A DNA stretch of 64,000 nucleotides from Fodinicurvata sp. EGI_FJ10296 (GTDB taxonomy: Bacteria > Pseudomonadota > Alphaproteobacteria > DSM-16000 > Inquilinaceae). Where the stretch lies: the NCBI RefSeq assembly GCF_040712075.1, contig NZ_JBFCVL010000003.1, positions 124,001 to 188,000 of the forward strand. Direction: 5' to 3'. Positions 1 to 8,435 of this stretch are shown here, piece after piece. Every line of letters begins with the position of its first letter. Within the stretch, counting starts at the first letter, position 1. The position numbers and the translations under genes were made by a program. The notes beneath the pieces were generated by a model. It saw only the letters and a list, made by a program, of their open reading frames with translations, was not told the origin of the DNA and made no database searches.

Positions 1-99
1 GTCGTTAATCGCCTGGGCCTCACGCTCGGGCCGGCCGGTCGTCGCGCGGCTCGTGATGCCGTGCCATTCGGAAAGGGCGTCGGGCGTCGTTTCCATCAT
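1..99 (-). CDS. N-terminal fragment of an unidentified protein (cut by window edge)
   Basis: The reverse strand reads an open frame from ATG ATG at 99 to the window edge, beginning MMETTPDALSEWHG. Its start overlaps the TGA of the IclR gene (ATGATG sharing TGA), which implies translational coupling and co-transcription. Only 33 residues are visible, too few to name a family. It is probably the first enzyme or transporter gene controlled by the IclR regulator. Confidence 0.5.
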   Translation of the reverse strand, partial: MMETTPDALSEWHGITSRATTGRPEREAQAIND

Positions 100-914
100 T
101 GATTCCTCGAAGCAGCTTTCGCGGCCTTGATGGGCGCGAAGCGCCGGCCGCCGATGCGGGTCGCCAGGGCGTCGCCCTGTTCGACAAGTGAACACAATGC
201 AGCCTCGCGGCGCTTGCCGGTAAGGCGCTCGCTGATCGCCAGACAGCTCAGCGCGGCGATCGGACGGCCGCTCTGATCCAGGATGGCCACTGCCAGGGCG
301 CTCATGCCGGCCACGATGTCGCCGGCGCTTTCGGCAAAGCCGTTTGCACGGGTGGTCGCCGTCAACGACCGCAATCGATCCTTGGTGAAGGAAGGAAACG
401 ACTGTCGCGCCGCCTCGTCTTCCTCGATAACGCGCTCGACCGCCGCATCCGGCATGGCAGCCAGCAACGCCATCGAATGTGCGCCGCAACCCAGTGGCCG
501 TGTCACCTTTACCTTCAGGTTCATCGGCAGAATTGGATGGTCGCCTTCCTCGCGCCCCACCACGCGGGCGGTCCGGCCGAATGGCACCGACAGGATCGAA
601 ACGTCGCCGGTTACCTCGGCAATCCGCAGGAGACAGTCGCGGCCATGGGTCGTCAGGGAGTGGCGCTCGGTTGCCGCCTCGCCCATCAACCAGGCCTGAA
701 CACCGAGCGAATATCCCAATGGCGTCACCTGGACCAACCCTTCGGCACACAGCGCCTGGGCGATGCGGCGTGTCGAACGCTCATTTAGCCCGACCGCATC
801 TGCCAGGGCGGACAACCGCCAATCAGCCTGCGGATCGCTGGCGAGCGTTCTGAGAATCGCCGTAGCCCGGGCAATTGATCGCAGCGACGTATCGGCAGGA
901 GAGGACGAATGCAT
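96..914 (-). CDS. IclR-family transcriptional regulator
   Basis: A 272-residue protein of the usual IclR length. Residues 10-75 form a winged helix-turn-helix (SIARATAILRTLA, then LADAVGLNERSTRRIAQAL, where the second helix reads DNA). Residues 90-260 match the GAF-like effector-binding domain, with the typical ending that runs from GMSALAVAILD to IAALSCLA. IclR proteins bind small aromatic or organic acids and control neighbouring catabolic operons. The gene heads a leftward operon whose next gene overlaps its stop codon. The effector cannot be inferred; the divergently placed acetamidase/formamidase is in the same orientation about 370 bp upstream and may or may not be a target. Confidence 0.9.
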   Translation of the reverse strand: MHSSSPADTSLRSIARATAILRTLASDPQADWRLSALADAVGLNERSTRRIAQALCAEGLVQVTPLGYSLGVQAWLMGEAATERHSLTTHGRDCLLRIAEVTGDVSILSVPFGRTARVVGREEGDHPILPMNLKVKVTRPLGCGAHSMALLAAMPDAAVERVIEEDEAARQSFPSFTKDRLRSLTATTRANGFAESAGDIVAGMSALAVAILDQSGRPIAALSCLAISERLTGKRREAALCSLVEQGDALATRIGGRRFAPIKAAKAASRNQ

Positions 915-1281
915 GGCACCGTTCCGACTATTCTTGTGCGTCGAGAATGAGAAACGGGGACCAGCGAGTCCAGTAAATGCCGATTTTTCTGTCGTAACAG
1001 GCGCACAGCGCCGGCAATTCGACTCTGGGGAGCATTCGATGCCATGGCACTACTGCCTGACGCGGTCCAATTGCGCAGCATCTCGCCTTGTCGAAGATGC
1101 CGAGAACCTTCGGGTTTTGTCACCGGGTTGGAGAGTGGTCGAGCCGAGGCAGTTTGATTTTTTGGGGGCCGTTCGGGGCGCGGCGATGATGAAACTGCGC
1201 CACAGCGAAAGGATCGCGCGCCAGATGGACGCCATGCACGGGGACGCCCTGCTCGTGGATGGTGGCCTGGCTTTACAGGGA
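915..1281. other. Non-coding interval upstream of the IclR gene
   Basis: About 370 bases lie between the start of the IclR gene and the end of the acetamidase gene. The short open frames here have no recognisable protein features. The interval presumably holds the promoter of the IclR operon. I see no convincing promoter, hairpin or repeat. Confidence 0.4.
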
Positions 1282-2310
1282 TTACTGCGCCGGGCTGGCC
1301 TGATCGCCGCCCTGATGCATGATCCATTTGGCGACTGACGCGCCGACGGTATATTTCGGGTCGACCATGTTGCCCAGCCGCGCCTTGCCGCATTGCGTCA
1401 GCAACATATAGGCGTCCATCGTGTCGAAACCGAAATCCGCCGCTGCCCACCGCACCAGTTCGCGATAGGCGATACGGGCCGCATCCTCCAGCGGGCGGGC
1501 ACTGCCGATCGCCATGTAGAAGTCTTTGGTTTCCAGGCGCGGCCAGGCGATATCCAGACCCTTGATCAGATCGACATGCAGCGTGGTCGTGGTCGCCTGC
1601 TCGATCGCAACACCGCACAGCTCGCCGTCGCCCTGGATGGCGTGGCCGTCGCCAAGATAGAGGAAGGCGCCGGCATGATGGACCGGCAGATAGATGATCG
1701 CGCCGGGGGCGACATCCGGCAGATCCATGTTGCCGCCATAATAGTCCGGCTGGAGCGAGGTGATGGCCTCGATTTCCGGCGACACGCCAATGGTGCCCAG
1801 AAACGGCTCGTAAGGCAGCGTGATCCGGTCCGACCAATAGACGCCATTCTCGTCGACATTCACCTTCTTCACCCGTTCGGGCAGCGGTGCATTCAGCAAT
1901 GCGGTTGCCGTCGTTCCGGTCAGCCCGCCGAATTCCGGAACGAGCGCGGTCGTCCCACGCGGCTGCGGGCCGCGCGGGGCGATGGCGTGTATATGGACGG
2001 CGAGCACATCGCCCTTCTCGGCGCCGGTGACGCGGATCGGTCCGCTTTGCGGGTTCAGGAACGGCATCTTCAGCTTCTCGCTGGGGCGGTCCTGCTCTGT
2101 CTTCAGCTTGCCCTCGAAGGCGTCGACGGTCTCGACCGAAACAACATCGCCGGGATCGATCTCCAGCACCGGTTCGGCATAGGGGCCGTAGACATAGTGA
2201 TACGTGCCGGCCTGAACGGCGTCGGTCAGTTCATGGCGGCGTCCCGGCACGCCACCGGCAACACCCTGCCGCGCCATGATCGAGGTCCTGAACCAGTCAG
2301 CGTCGGCCAT
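1282..2310 (-). CDS. Acetamidase/formamidase family protein
   Basis: FmdA/AmdA family hydrolase, which cleaves short amides such as formamide or acetamide to ammonia and the acid in the cytoplasm. The 342-residue reading keeps the family's landmarks: an N-terminal beta segment with YVYGPYAEPVLEIDPGD, the conserved GDVLAVHIHAI, the acidic GDGHAIQGDGELCG motif near the middle, and a C-terminal DAYMLLTQCG segment. I chose ATG 2310 over the upstream ATG at 2340 because GGGGTGGCGG lies directly before it. It stands alone, with no transporter genes beside it in the window. The substrate cannot be told from sequence. Confidence 0.88.
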   Translation of the reverse strand: MADADWFRTSIMARQGVAGGVPGRRHELTDAVQAGTYHYVYGPYAEPVLEIDPGDVVSVETVDAFEGKLKTEQDRPSEKLKMPFLNPQSGPIRVTGAEKGDVLAVHIHAIAPRGPQPRGTTALVPEFGGLTGTTATALLNAPLPERVKKVNVDENGVYWSDRITLPYEPFLGTIGVSPEIEAITSLQPDYYGGNMDLPDVAPGAIIYLPVHHAGAFLYLGDGHAIQGDGELCGVAIEQATTTTLHVDLIKGLDIAWPRLETKDFYMAIGSARPLEDAARIAYRELVRWAAADFGFDTMDAYMLLTQCGKARLGNMVDPKYTVGASVAKWIMHQGGDQASPAQ

Positions 2311-2388
2311 CCGCCACCCCACCCGTTGCCCTTGTTGCAAGCCGGTTCCGGGCGTTTCCCGCCACTGGACGAACCGGAGCCTATCAGA

Positions 2389-2826
2389 TCAATCTGCCAC
2401 CTGGACAGACACGACGACACGGCGACCCAGCGCCGCCAGAGCCTGATCGACCTCTTCCATATAGCAGCGATTGTGGAGATCGAGCAGCCGATCGACATAG
2501 CTTTCCGGGCGGTCCAGCCGATTGGCCAGCCCCGCCTTTCCGATGCAGCCTTCACACAGCGTTTCATAAAGCGCCAGCTTTGCGGCTACGATGGCGGGCA
2601 CCGTCACCGTTGCCTGATTCTCATCGGCAAGCGACGGAACCGGCAAGGATTCGCCCATCTCGATGCAGAAATTCAGGGCCGTTATCAGCGCATCGGCTGC
2701 CCGATGATTCAGGTCAGTCAACCGTTCCGCACCATTGATCGCCTCGGGAATATCCGGAAAGCGGGTTACGAAAAAGCCGTTGCTGTCGACCTCGACGGTG
2801 CAGGGATACGCGTAGCGCCCGATCAT
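2389..2826 (-). CDS. hicB: HicB-family antitoxin, orphan
   Basis: A 145-residue protein. The N-terminal 70 residues are the HicB partial RNase-H-like fold (YPCTVEVDSNGFFVTRFPDIPEAINGA), followed by a helical DNA-binding segment with LANRLDRPESYVDRLLDL. HicB normally neutralises the small mRNA interferase HicA encoded just upstream. The 150 bases upstream hold no HicA-like frame, so it is a solitary antitoxin. Such orphans can act as autoregulators or protect against HicA from mobile elements; that role is inference. Confidence 0.82.
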   Translation of the reverse strand: MIGRYAYPCTVEVDSNGFFVTRFPDIPEAINGAERLTDLNHRAADALITALNFCIEMGESLPVPSLADENQATVTVPAIVAAKLALYETLCEGCIGKAGLANRLDRPESYVDRLLDLHNRCYMEEVDQALAALGRRVVVSVQVAD

Positions 2827-2977
2827 CTTGTGCCACTCCCGCCATTGAAATCGGAGTATTCAAACCATATCACAGTATGCACCGATTACCTTTCCGCGAG
2901 AAACACAAAAACAACAGCCTTGGGTAGCACCGACCGCTCCTGGTTTCACGGAGCCCAAAACACGCTTTCCCCAGACG

Positions 2978-3907
2978 TCAGCGACCCTCATGTTCGGCTT
3001 TGAGCACCTCGATGTCGATCTTTTTCATCGCCAACATGGCCTGCATTACCCTGGCGGATCTGGCGGGGTCCGGATCCGCGAGAAGCCTGGGCAGGATCCG
3101 CGGCACGATCTGCCACGAAACGCCGAACCGGTCCTTGAGCCAGCCGCAGCGCTCGGCATCCGGCACCGCCGACAGGCCGGACCAGTAATGATCGACCTCC
3201 GCCTGGTTATCGCAGCCGACCATGAACGAGACCGCTTCGGTGAAGCCGAAATCGTGAGCGGCCGCACTGTCCATTGCCATGAATGTCTCGCCCGCCAGCC
3301 TGAATTGAGCATGCTTGACCGTTCCGGCCGGATCGGGACCGCCATCATAGCGCAGGATTCCGTCAACGGCCGTGGGCGCGGTTGATGACGCGGCAGGCGA
3401 CGTGCTGAAAACAGCCATGTAATGCTCCATCGCTGCTTCGGCCCGGCCGTGTTGGGCGCCGACGAACAGCAGGGACGGGCAGATGGCCTGATGCCCGACC
3501 TCGGCGCAGTCGCCGAGCGCGATCTGCCACGACACGCCATAGCGATCGCTCAACCAGCCATATTTCTCCGACCAGTCATAGCGGTCGAGCGGCATCAGGA
3601 CGGTGCCGTCGGCGACCAGCCCCGACCATATTGCGTTCACCGCCTCTTCCGTTTCCAGGGTGACGAAGAACGATATCGCAGGGGTGAAACGGAAATGCGG
3701 CCCGCCGTTCAGCCCCAGCATGTCGTATCCGGCCAGGGTGAAGGGCACCGTCATGGCCTGTCCTTCCGGCTGGCCATGCACCTCCTGACCGGTCTTGCCA
3801 TAGCGGCTCACGGTGCCGATTGCGGAATCCGGGAACAGGGAGGCGTACAACCGGGCGGCGTCTTCGGCTTCCCGGTCGAACCACAGATGGGGCGTGATTT
3901 TCTGCAT
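2978..3907 (-). CDS. Tandem VOC-fold (PhnB/glyoxalase-like) protein
   Basis: 309 residues made of two successive PhnB-type vicinal-oxygen-chelate domains of about 140 residues each. Each has the family pattern of a start like ITPHLWF, a middle GGPHFRFTPAISFFV or DFGFTEAVSFMV, and an end YGWLSDRYGVSWQIA or CGWLKDRFGVSWQIV. Such proteins are often annotated as 3-demethylubiquinone methyltransferase-like but usually have no proven reaction. ATG 3907 is preferred to 3934 because GGGAG precedes it. A perfect 12-base palindrome about 50 bases upstream is a likely operator. Confidence 0.85.
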   Translation of the reverse strand: MQKITPHLWFDREAEDAARLYASLFPDSAIGTVSRYGKTGQEVHGQPEGQAMTVPFTLAGYDMLGLNGGPHFRFTPAISFFVTLETEEAVNAIWSGLVADGTVLMPLDRYDWSEKYGWLSDRYGVSWQIALGDCAEVGHQAICPSLLFVGAQHGRAEAAMEHYMAVFSTSPAASSTAPTAVDGILRYDGGPDPAGTVKHAQFRLAGETFMAMDSAAAHDFGFTEAVSFMVGCDNQAEVDHYWSGLSAVPDAERCGWLKDRFGVSWQIVPRILPRLLADPDPARSARVMQAMLAMKKIDIEVLKAEHEGR

Positions 3908-3955
3908 CGGATGCTCCCTCACGGTCGGCATCAACTTGCGTTGTCGACTATATTA

Positions 3956-3967
3956 GTTGATATCAAC
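3956..3967. promoter_or_regulatory. Palindromic operator candidate upstream of the VOC gene
   Basis: GTTGATATCAAC is a perfect 12-base palindrome 49 bases upstream of the VOC-protein start, within an AT-rich stretch in otherwise GC-rich DNA. PhnB-like genes are commonly controlled by small ArsR- or MarR-type repressors that bind such sites. No such regulator gene is adjacent here, so the binding protein is unknown. Confidence 0.45.
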
Positions 3968-4145
3968 GCTATAGATCGCGGTCAAAGATTATTGTGGCGC
4001 GGCCGATCCGGCCACGACCGACGCCCGGACGCAGCCTTCATTAGCCTAGACGCAAAGCATTCGACACCACCGGGCCGAAACTGAGGCTCCGTAGATTTCA
4101 ACTGACGGGGCGGGGTTCGACCTCCCGCTCAATGGCCGGACCGGC

Positions 4146-4388
4146 TCAGGCTTCGGCCTTTGATAACGAGTAGGCTGACTGAGCATTCAACCAGAACCGC
4201 GCCGTCGTTCCGAAATACCGCCCGAACCGCAACGCGGTATCGGCGGAAATCTCCTGCCGTCCCCGGATGATGTCATTGATCCGATTGGCCGGGACGTTCA
4301 GCTGTCGCGCCAGTTCGGTACCGCTCAAGCCCAGCGGCTCCATGAATTCCTCTTTCAGGATTTCGCCTGGGGATGTGCGCACGGGCAT
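4146..4388 (-). CDS. higA: HigA/VapI-family antitoxin
   Basis: An 80-residue Xre-type protein starting MPVRTSPGEILKEEFMEPLG, the signature beginning of HigA antitoxins. A helix-turn-helix follows (SGTELARQLNVPANRINDIIRGRQEIS), then the conserved RFWLNAQSAY. ATG 4388 has an AGAGGG ribosome site seven bases upstream. HigA partners the ribosome-dependent RNase HigB, usually encoded immediately upstream. No HigB frame is present in the 100 bases before the BrnA gene, so the toxin seems lost or lies elsewhere. Confidence 0.85.
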   Translation of the reverse strand: MPVRTSPGEILKEEFMEPLGLSGTELARQLNVPANRINDIIRGRQEISADTALRFGRYFGTTARFWLNAQSAYSLSKAEA

Positions 4389-4490
4389 ATGTCCCTCTAC
4401 CTTTGCACCGGATGCCGCATAACACCTGTTGCGATTCAGGTGCCAAGCAACGGCAACCATGGCTGGCCGTCCACGGATGATACTATCGCC

Positions 4491-4802
4491 TCAGCGTTTC
4501 AAGGTGTCTTCCATTTCCCTGCGGAGGATGGCGTTAATGCGCGTCTGGTATCCCGGCCCTTGCGCACGCAGCCATGCAAGCACATCGGCATCTATACGGA
4601 CGGTGGTCGACGCTTTCTTCGGCTTATAGAACGGGTTGCGCACCGCTTTTCGCCAGAAATCATCCGACAGTTCCGGGATATAGGACGTATCGATCTCGGC
4701 ATCTGTCTTCGCTTTCAGCGCCTCGAGCTCAGCCTTCTGATCGTCGCTGAGCACCGGTGGGTTCTGGGGGTCCATCGTGACCTTAACGTCGTTCGCGCTC
4801 AT
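4491..4802 (-). CDS. brnA: BrnA-family antitoxin
   Basis: 103 residues ending in the BrnA ribbon-helix-helix (KASTTVRIDADVLAWLRAQGPGYQTRINAILRREM), which dimerises on operator DNA and binds the RNase toxin BrnT. The N-terminal half is a charged linker with SDDFWRKAV, also typical. Its start lies 20 bases inside the end of the upstream BrnT frame, the usual brnT-brnA order. Since the toxin frame looks damaged at its N-terminus, this antitoxin may now be orphaned. Confidence 0.85.
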   Translation of the reverse strand: MSANDVKVTMDPQNPPVLSDDQKAELEALKAKTDAEIDTSYIPELSDDFWRKAVRNPFYKPKKASTTVRIDADVLAWLRAQGPGYQTRINAILRREMEDTLKR

Positions 4803-5187
4803 AGCGTTTCACCTCATGGCCTGTGGCTCGTCGGGCCGAAATAATTCGAATGCGTTCGATCGCATCATCGTCAGCAACTGTGTGGGCAACCAGCAGCATC
4901 ACGCAGCCGTTTACGAGCCCGATAGTTTGCCAACGATATTCGCCATTTTCGATCCGTTCCATTTCAGAGACGGCGAACGTGCCGCCCGCTTCCCGCTCGG
5001 CCCCCAGCACCTGAGCGCCACGAAAACCGCCCCTCGGGGATCGGACAGGGTGATTGGAAACGGCGCTTCGGCCATGCCTTGATCGTAGAAAGCAAGAATA
5101 TCGTCGCCGGTCATCCCCATCTGAAAGCCAAGCCCTAGACCTTAACCACTCGCCGGAACGATGCCCGAGAGACCCTGCGCGACGCAA
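4783..5187 (-). pseudogene. brnT: BrnT-like RNase toxin, N-terminus not recognisable
   Basis: The last 65 residues of this open frame match the C-terminal half of BrnT: SEMERIENGEYRWQTIGLV, LLVAHTV, then IRIISARRATGHEVKRYE. BrnT toxins are about 90-100 residues and begin with a segment carrying a KHG motif. That segment is missing, and the upstream part of this frame (residues 1-65) is arginine-rich and unlike BrnT. A different frame is open there (5120 to 4911). The toxin has therefore probably lost its N-terminal catalytic half through deletion or frameshift. It overlaps brnA by 20 bases. Confidence 0.5.
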
Positions 5188-5657
5188 GAGACAGCACGGC
5201 CGAGGAGGTCATGCCGCCGAATGAGGGGATGATCATGCGGGTCACCTGACCCTCAGACCAGATCGTCACGATCGACCTTCAATGCCCCGACGATGGCTTA
5301 CGAAGCCGGTGAAAAGCCGTCAGCGAGCCCTACTATTCTATCGCTCGCATCCTCTTATTGATCCATAATATGCGACGACCACCATCGACCGCGAAACAGG
5401 GTATACGCCGAGAATACGGATGGTAATATAGGACTAGATTAGAGGCAACGATCGACCGAAGTCGTCGCTATAGATAACTCGGCGAGCCAGAAGATGTCTT
5501 ATTGAACAAAACGGCATATCATGGTATGTTTTTGGCGCCCTATTGAGGGAGAGTTATAGAGAATTTTTGGAAATTTTTATTTTTATCCTTACCAGAATTG
5601 AAAATCTCTCTTCATGCCCCATCTCTACTATTGAGCTACGAAAGGTTGTCAACGAAA
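5188..5657. other. Non-coding interval at a sharp GC-to-AT transition
   Basis: Roughly 470 bases with no gene. Base composition drops from GC-rich to strongly AT-rich near 5340-5450, marking the edge of foreign DNA. A promoter-like pair, TTGAAC at 5502-5507 and TATGTT at 5525-5530 with a 17-base spacer, precedes the secreted repeat protein. Confidence 0.5.
5502..5530 (+). promoter_or_regulatory. Candidate promoter for the secreted repeat protein
   Basis: TTGAAC, a 17-base spacer and TATGTT resemble a sigma-70 promoter. It lies about 130 bases upstream of the most likely start codon at 5658. This rests on pattern only. Confidence 0.35.
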
Positions 5658-6800
5658 ATGTGTAAGATAAATTACGTTTTTATTATATTTTTTGCGTTAG
5701 TTTTCCATTTTCAATCTTTAGCAGCAGAAAACCTGACTCACGATATTGATCGGCGGTTTGCTATTTCCTTGACTTCCGAAGCCCGAGAGATGGCTCGCGA
5801 AATAGACGATTCAACTGAACGAGCTATGGCCCTCACAACTATTACCACTGCACATGCCAATCTGAATGATTTCTATGTAGCTCTGAAATCCATCTATGAC
5901 ATTCGAAATACACACGTTCGCGAGGAATTGCTGAGAGATATTGCTATCACACAGGCTGAAGCAGGTTTTATGCTGGAAGCTTTGACGACAATCCGAACAA
6001 TCGAAAGTTCTTGGCCCAAGGCATCAGCTTTGATAGCCATTGCTGAACAACCTCAAAACGGCGATCAATGGACTTTTCTACGCCCAGATCTTATCACAGA
6101 GGCCTTAGAAGTTGCCCGCCAAATCGCATCTCCGCTCCACCGCAGTCAGGCTCTCAGCAAATTCGCTCTCACACAAGACAATACTCACCTATTTGAAGAA
6201 GCTTTGGACGCAGCCCGAGGCATCGAGACGGAAGGTGATCGGAGCATAGCGTTCGCAGCTATCGCTTCTGCTCAGGCGAAAGCTGGCTTATTCCATGAGG
6301 CTCTGAACACAGCCGACGACATTGTTGACGCACTATGGCGAGCACAGGCGCTTGGAGATATTGCCGCTAGCCGATCCGACCCAAGTGTTTTCATAGAAGC
6401 TCTGCAGCTAGCAAGAGGAATAGAAACCGCCACTAGTCGATCTTTAGCGCTCCAATTCATCGCTAGCGCACACAACGACCGAGAACTTTTTATCGAAGCA
6501 CGCGACGCCGCACTAGATATCGCATTTGAAACTAGTCGCGAGATGGCGCTGAGCGATATAGCAACAGCCCAAGCTAATGCTGGATTCCTAGCTGACGCCC
6601 GACAAACAGCCAGTCAAATTGAAACTGAATTTTATCTCGGTTGGGCGCTTGGAGATTTGGCATTTGCGCATTCACAAGCAGAACTTCACAGCGAAGCACT
6701 GCGCATGATTCAACAATCAAGTAAACCACTGAATCAAATCATCGTATTATCGGCAATCGCTAGATCGATAAATTATAATGACGACAATATCGAATATTAA
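5658..6800 (+). CDS. Secreted helical-repeat (TPR-like) protein of unknown function
   Basis: 380 residues beginning with a clear Sec signal peptide: MCKINYVFIIFFALVFHF with cleavage likely after SLAA. The rest is about nine tandem repeats near 33 residues long. Each follows a pattern of R-x2-AL-x2-IA-x-AQA-x-AG-x6-A-x2-A-x2-I, so it should form a superhelical alpha-solenoid like TPR proteins. I prefer ATG 5658 to 5598 because the signal peptide begins there. Codon use is AT-rich and unlike the GC-rich neighbours, which points to horizontal transfer. A periplasmic or extracellular scaffold role is inferred; no enzyme motif is visible. Confidence 0.7.
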   Translation: MCKINYVFIIFFALVFHFQSLAAENLTHDIDRRFAISLTSEAREMAREIDDSTERAMALTTITTAHANLNDFYVALKSIYDIRNTHVREELLRDIAITQAEAGFMLEALTTIRTIESSWPKASALIAIAEQPQNGDQWTFLRPDLITEALEVARQIASPLHRSQALSKFALTQDNTHLFEEALDAARGIETEGDRSIAFAAIASAQAKAGLFHEALNTADDIVDALWRAQALGDIAASRSDPSVFIEALQLARGIETATSRSLALQFIASAHNDRELFIEARDAALDIAFETSREMALSDIATAQANAGFLADARQTASQIETEFYLGWALGDLAFAHSQAELHSEALRMIQQSSKPLNQIIVLSAIARSINYNDDNIEY

Positions 6801-7192
6801 TTCAAATTATTATTTAGTGTATTAGCCATTGTAGTCTATAACTATGTAATGATTCCGTTTTGTTTTTATGTCCAACTTTCATCCTCGGACCTCGGAGATT
6901 AAAAAAAATTTGTGTCCAATACTGTATGCTGTTCAACACACCGGCTTCAGAGACCATTGCATAGGTCCAATCCTTGGGAAGGGACGTACTTTTTATCTCA
7001 GAATTGTGGAGTAGGGTCTACAGGGCTTCCTTTGACATAAAATGCGCGTTAGTCTCGGATGACCAGACCGGAACTCCCATCGGAATTTCATTGGTAGATG
7101 TATCAGCTCTATGGCTCTGAACAGTGCAATACTAATTCAAAATTAATTTGTTATTTAATTCTCAGATAACCGCAGAAAGAACGAGAACAGCA
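6801..7192. other. AT-rich non-coding interval
   Basis: About 390 bases between two AT-rich genes. I see no gene, no clear terminator and no repeat. It presumably contains the promoter of the DUF4238 gene. Confidence 0.4.
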
Positions 7193-8041
7193 TTGACCAC
7201 ACCAAAAAAACACCACTTTGTCCCTCAGATGTTGTTAAGGAATTTCTGTGATGTTGACGGGAAAATATGGCATTACAATAAAAAATTTGGAAAAAGGCGC
7301 GTTATTTCCGCCAATCCTGAGAGTATTTTTTTCAACACGAATTTATATAGAATAGAAACCGGGCAAAACAATGATCTTTCAGCCGAACGCTATTTTTCCC
7401 ATATGGAAGGGCTGGCGAAACCGGTCATTGATAAAATGTGCATATCTGCTCGCAACGGAAAAATACCAGCTCTTACGGATGAAGATAAAAAAATTTGGAA
7501 CATGTTTCTATTTTTGCAATGGAAAAGGACTCCAGATTCATTGAGCGAACTAAAAGAAAACGTCGATATGGAAGTATTAATCAACGACTGCATCAACGAT
7601 TTTGGCAAAATTTACCGTTCACTTGCAGACGAGGAACGAAGGAATTATTTCACTACAAATGTAAAACAACGTATGAGCAATAATGCTTGGATAATGGCGA
7701 TCGGCCACTTTGGCCCTGAAGTTGAGGCGGCTATTCGCGACATGAGCATTGCGATCGCGGTCATTCGGAAATCAAAGAAAAGCTTCATCATCGGTAGCAG
7801 GCCAGTAGCCAAACTAACGCCGCCAAGCACAAGCCATCTAGGGCATCCGGGCGTAGAGGTGTGGCTTCCAGTCGCCTCCGACGTCGCAATCGGCATATTT
7901 GCCGGAAAAGGAAAAGACTTGGTCATCCAGCTAAATGACTTCGAATGGCTTCGAGAATTCAATTTTAGTATATATATCCAGTCAACTGTGATCGCAGGAC
8001 GGTCAGAGCGTCTTGTGAAGTCTTTGATTACAGCCCGATGA
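7193..8041 (+). CDS. DUF4238 domain protein
   Basis: Carries the DUF4238 hallmark near its start, KKHHFVPQMLLRNFCD, followed by W-x-YNKKFGK, SIFFNTNLYR and AERYFSHMEG, and later WLPVASDVAIGI. The function of DUF4238 is not established; members are scattered on mobile DNA and some lie in defence islands. The frame is open from a TTG at 7148, but the family normally starts just before the KHHFVPQ motif. The TTG at 7193, preceded by AACGAGAA, is therefore a better start. Its AT-rich composition matches the secreted repeat protein upstream, so both probably arrived on one island. Confidence 0.72.
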   Translation: MTTPKKHHFVPQMLLRNFCDVDGKIWHYNKKFGKRRVISANPESIFFNTNLYRIETGQNNDLSAERYFSHMEGLAKPVIDKMCISARNGKIPALTDEDKKIWNMFLFLQWKRTPDSLSELKENVDMEVLINDCINDFGKIYRSLADEERRNYFTTNVKQRMSNNAWIMAIGHFGPEVEAAIRDMSIAIAVIRKSKKSFIIGSRPVAKLTPPSTSHLGHPGVEVWLPVASDVAIGIFAGKGKDLVIQLNDFEWLREFNFSIYIQSTVIAGRSERLVKSLITAR

Positions 8042-8250
8042 ACCCTCCATCATACGGCGCCGCTCCTGATATTTCTGAACAGCCGATTAAATAGCACCTA
8101 TTTTAAGGCCATGCCTCCCTGTCGTAGCTGACAATGAAAGCGATTTGGAAGGCAAGCCATCTTGGGTGTGTGGAAATCATGTGTGGAAGGCGAGGGTCTG
8201 TCCCCCGCTTTTCTGTTTTAAATCAGTCAGTTTGCGGTCGCGCAAAAGGG
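8042..8250. other. Non-coding left flank of attL, displaced 3' flank of tRNA-Ser
   Basis: No gene is visible. A hairpin at 8190-8208 (GCGAGGG with CCCCCGC) followed by TTTT could end transcription from the left. The stretch 8231-8246 (TTTGCG-GTCG-CGCAAA) is a perfect stem-loop. Read on the minus strand, it would follow the tRNA-Ser 3' end directly in the uninterrupted chromosome, so it is probably the tRNA's original terminator or processing hairpin. Confidence 0.45.
8190..8212 (+). terminator. Weak intrinsic terminator candidate
   Basis: Stem GCGAGGG/CCCCCGC with one mismatch, a five-base loop and a TTTT tail. It could terminate transcripts from the DUF4238 gene about 150 bases upstream. 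Confidence 0.35.
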
Positions 8251-8264
8251 TGGCGGAGAGAGAG
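8251..8264. repeat. attL, prophage attachment core
   Basis: TGGCGGAGAGAGAG is identical to bases 63491-63504, which form the CCA end, discriminator and most of the acceptor arm of tRNA-Ser on the minus strand. The match ends exactly at both borders (G versus T before it, T versus G after it). It is the truncated tRNA end left by site-specific integration. Confidence 0.85.
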
Positions 8265-8325
8265 TCCTACCTATAGTTGCTATATGTCATTGATTTTTCG
8301 CCATTTTCTCCCGTGCCGCGACGCG

Positions 8326-8352
8326 CCATGGTACACGGTATTGTACACAGTG
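8326..8352. repeat. Terminal inverted-repeat site, left copy (integrase arm site candidate)
   Basis: CCATGGTACA followed by six bases and TTGTACACAGTG. The core GTACA-N6-TGTAC is an inverted repeat. A closely similar copy lies at 63356-63382, upstream of the integrase, in the same orientation. Placement about 70-130 bases inside each att core suggests arm-type binding sites for integrase or excisionase. Confidence 0.5.
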
Positions 8353-8435
8353 CGCGGAGATCACCGTGAATGACCATAGACGAATCGCGAGCGCCACCGT
8401 ATGTCCGCCAACCTGCGGCAGCGCTCGCCACCCGA

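Noticed and set aside
785-1837. A 350-residue open frame on the minus strand across the IclR/acetamidase junction
   Set aside because: It is very rich in Arg, Gly and Pro and runs in a shadow frame of the acetamidase gene, whose own frame has clear family motifs.
1393-3003. A 536-residue plus-strand open frame
   Set aside because: It is the antisense of acetamidase and HicB. High GC makes such long antisense frames common, and it lacks any protein motif.
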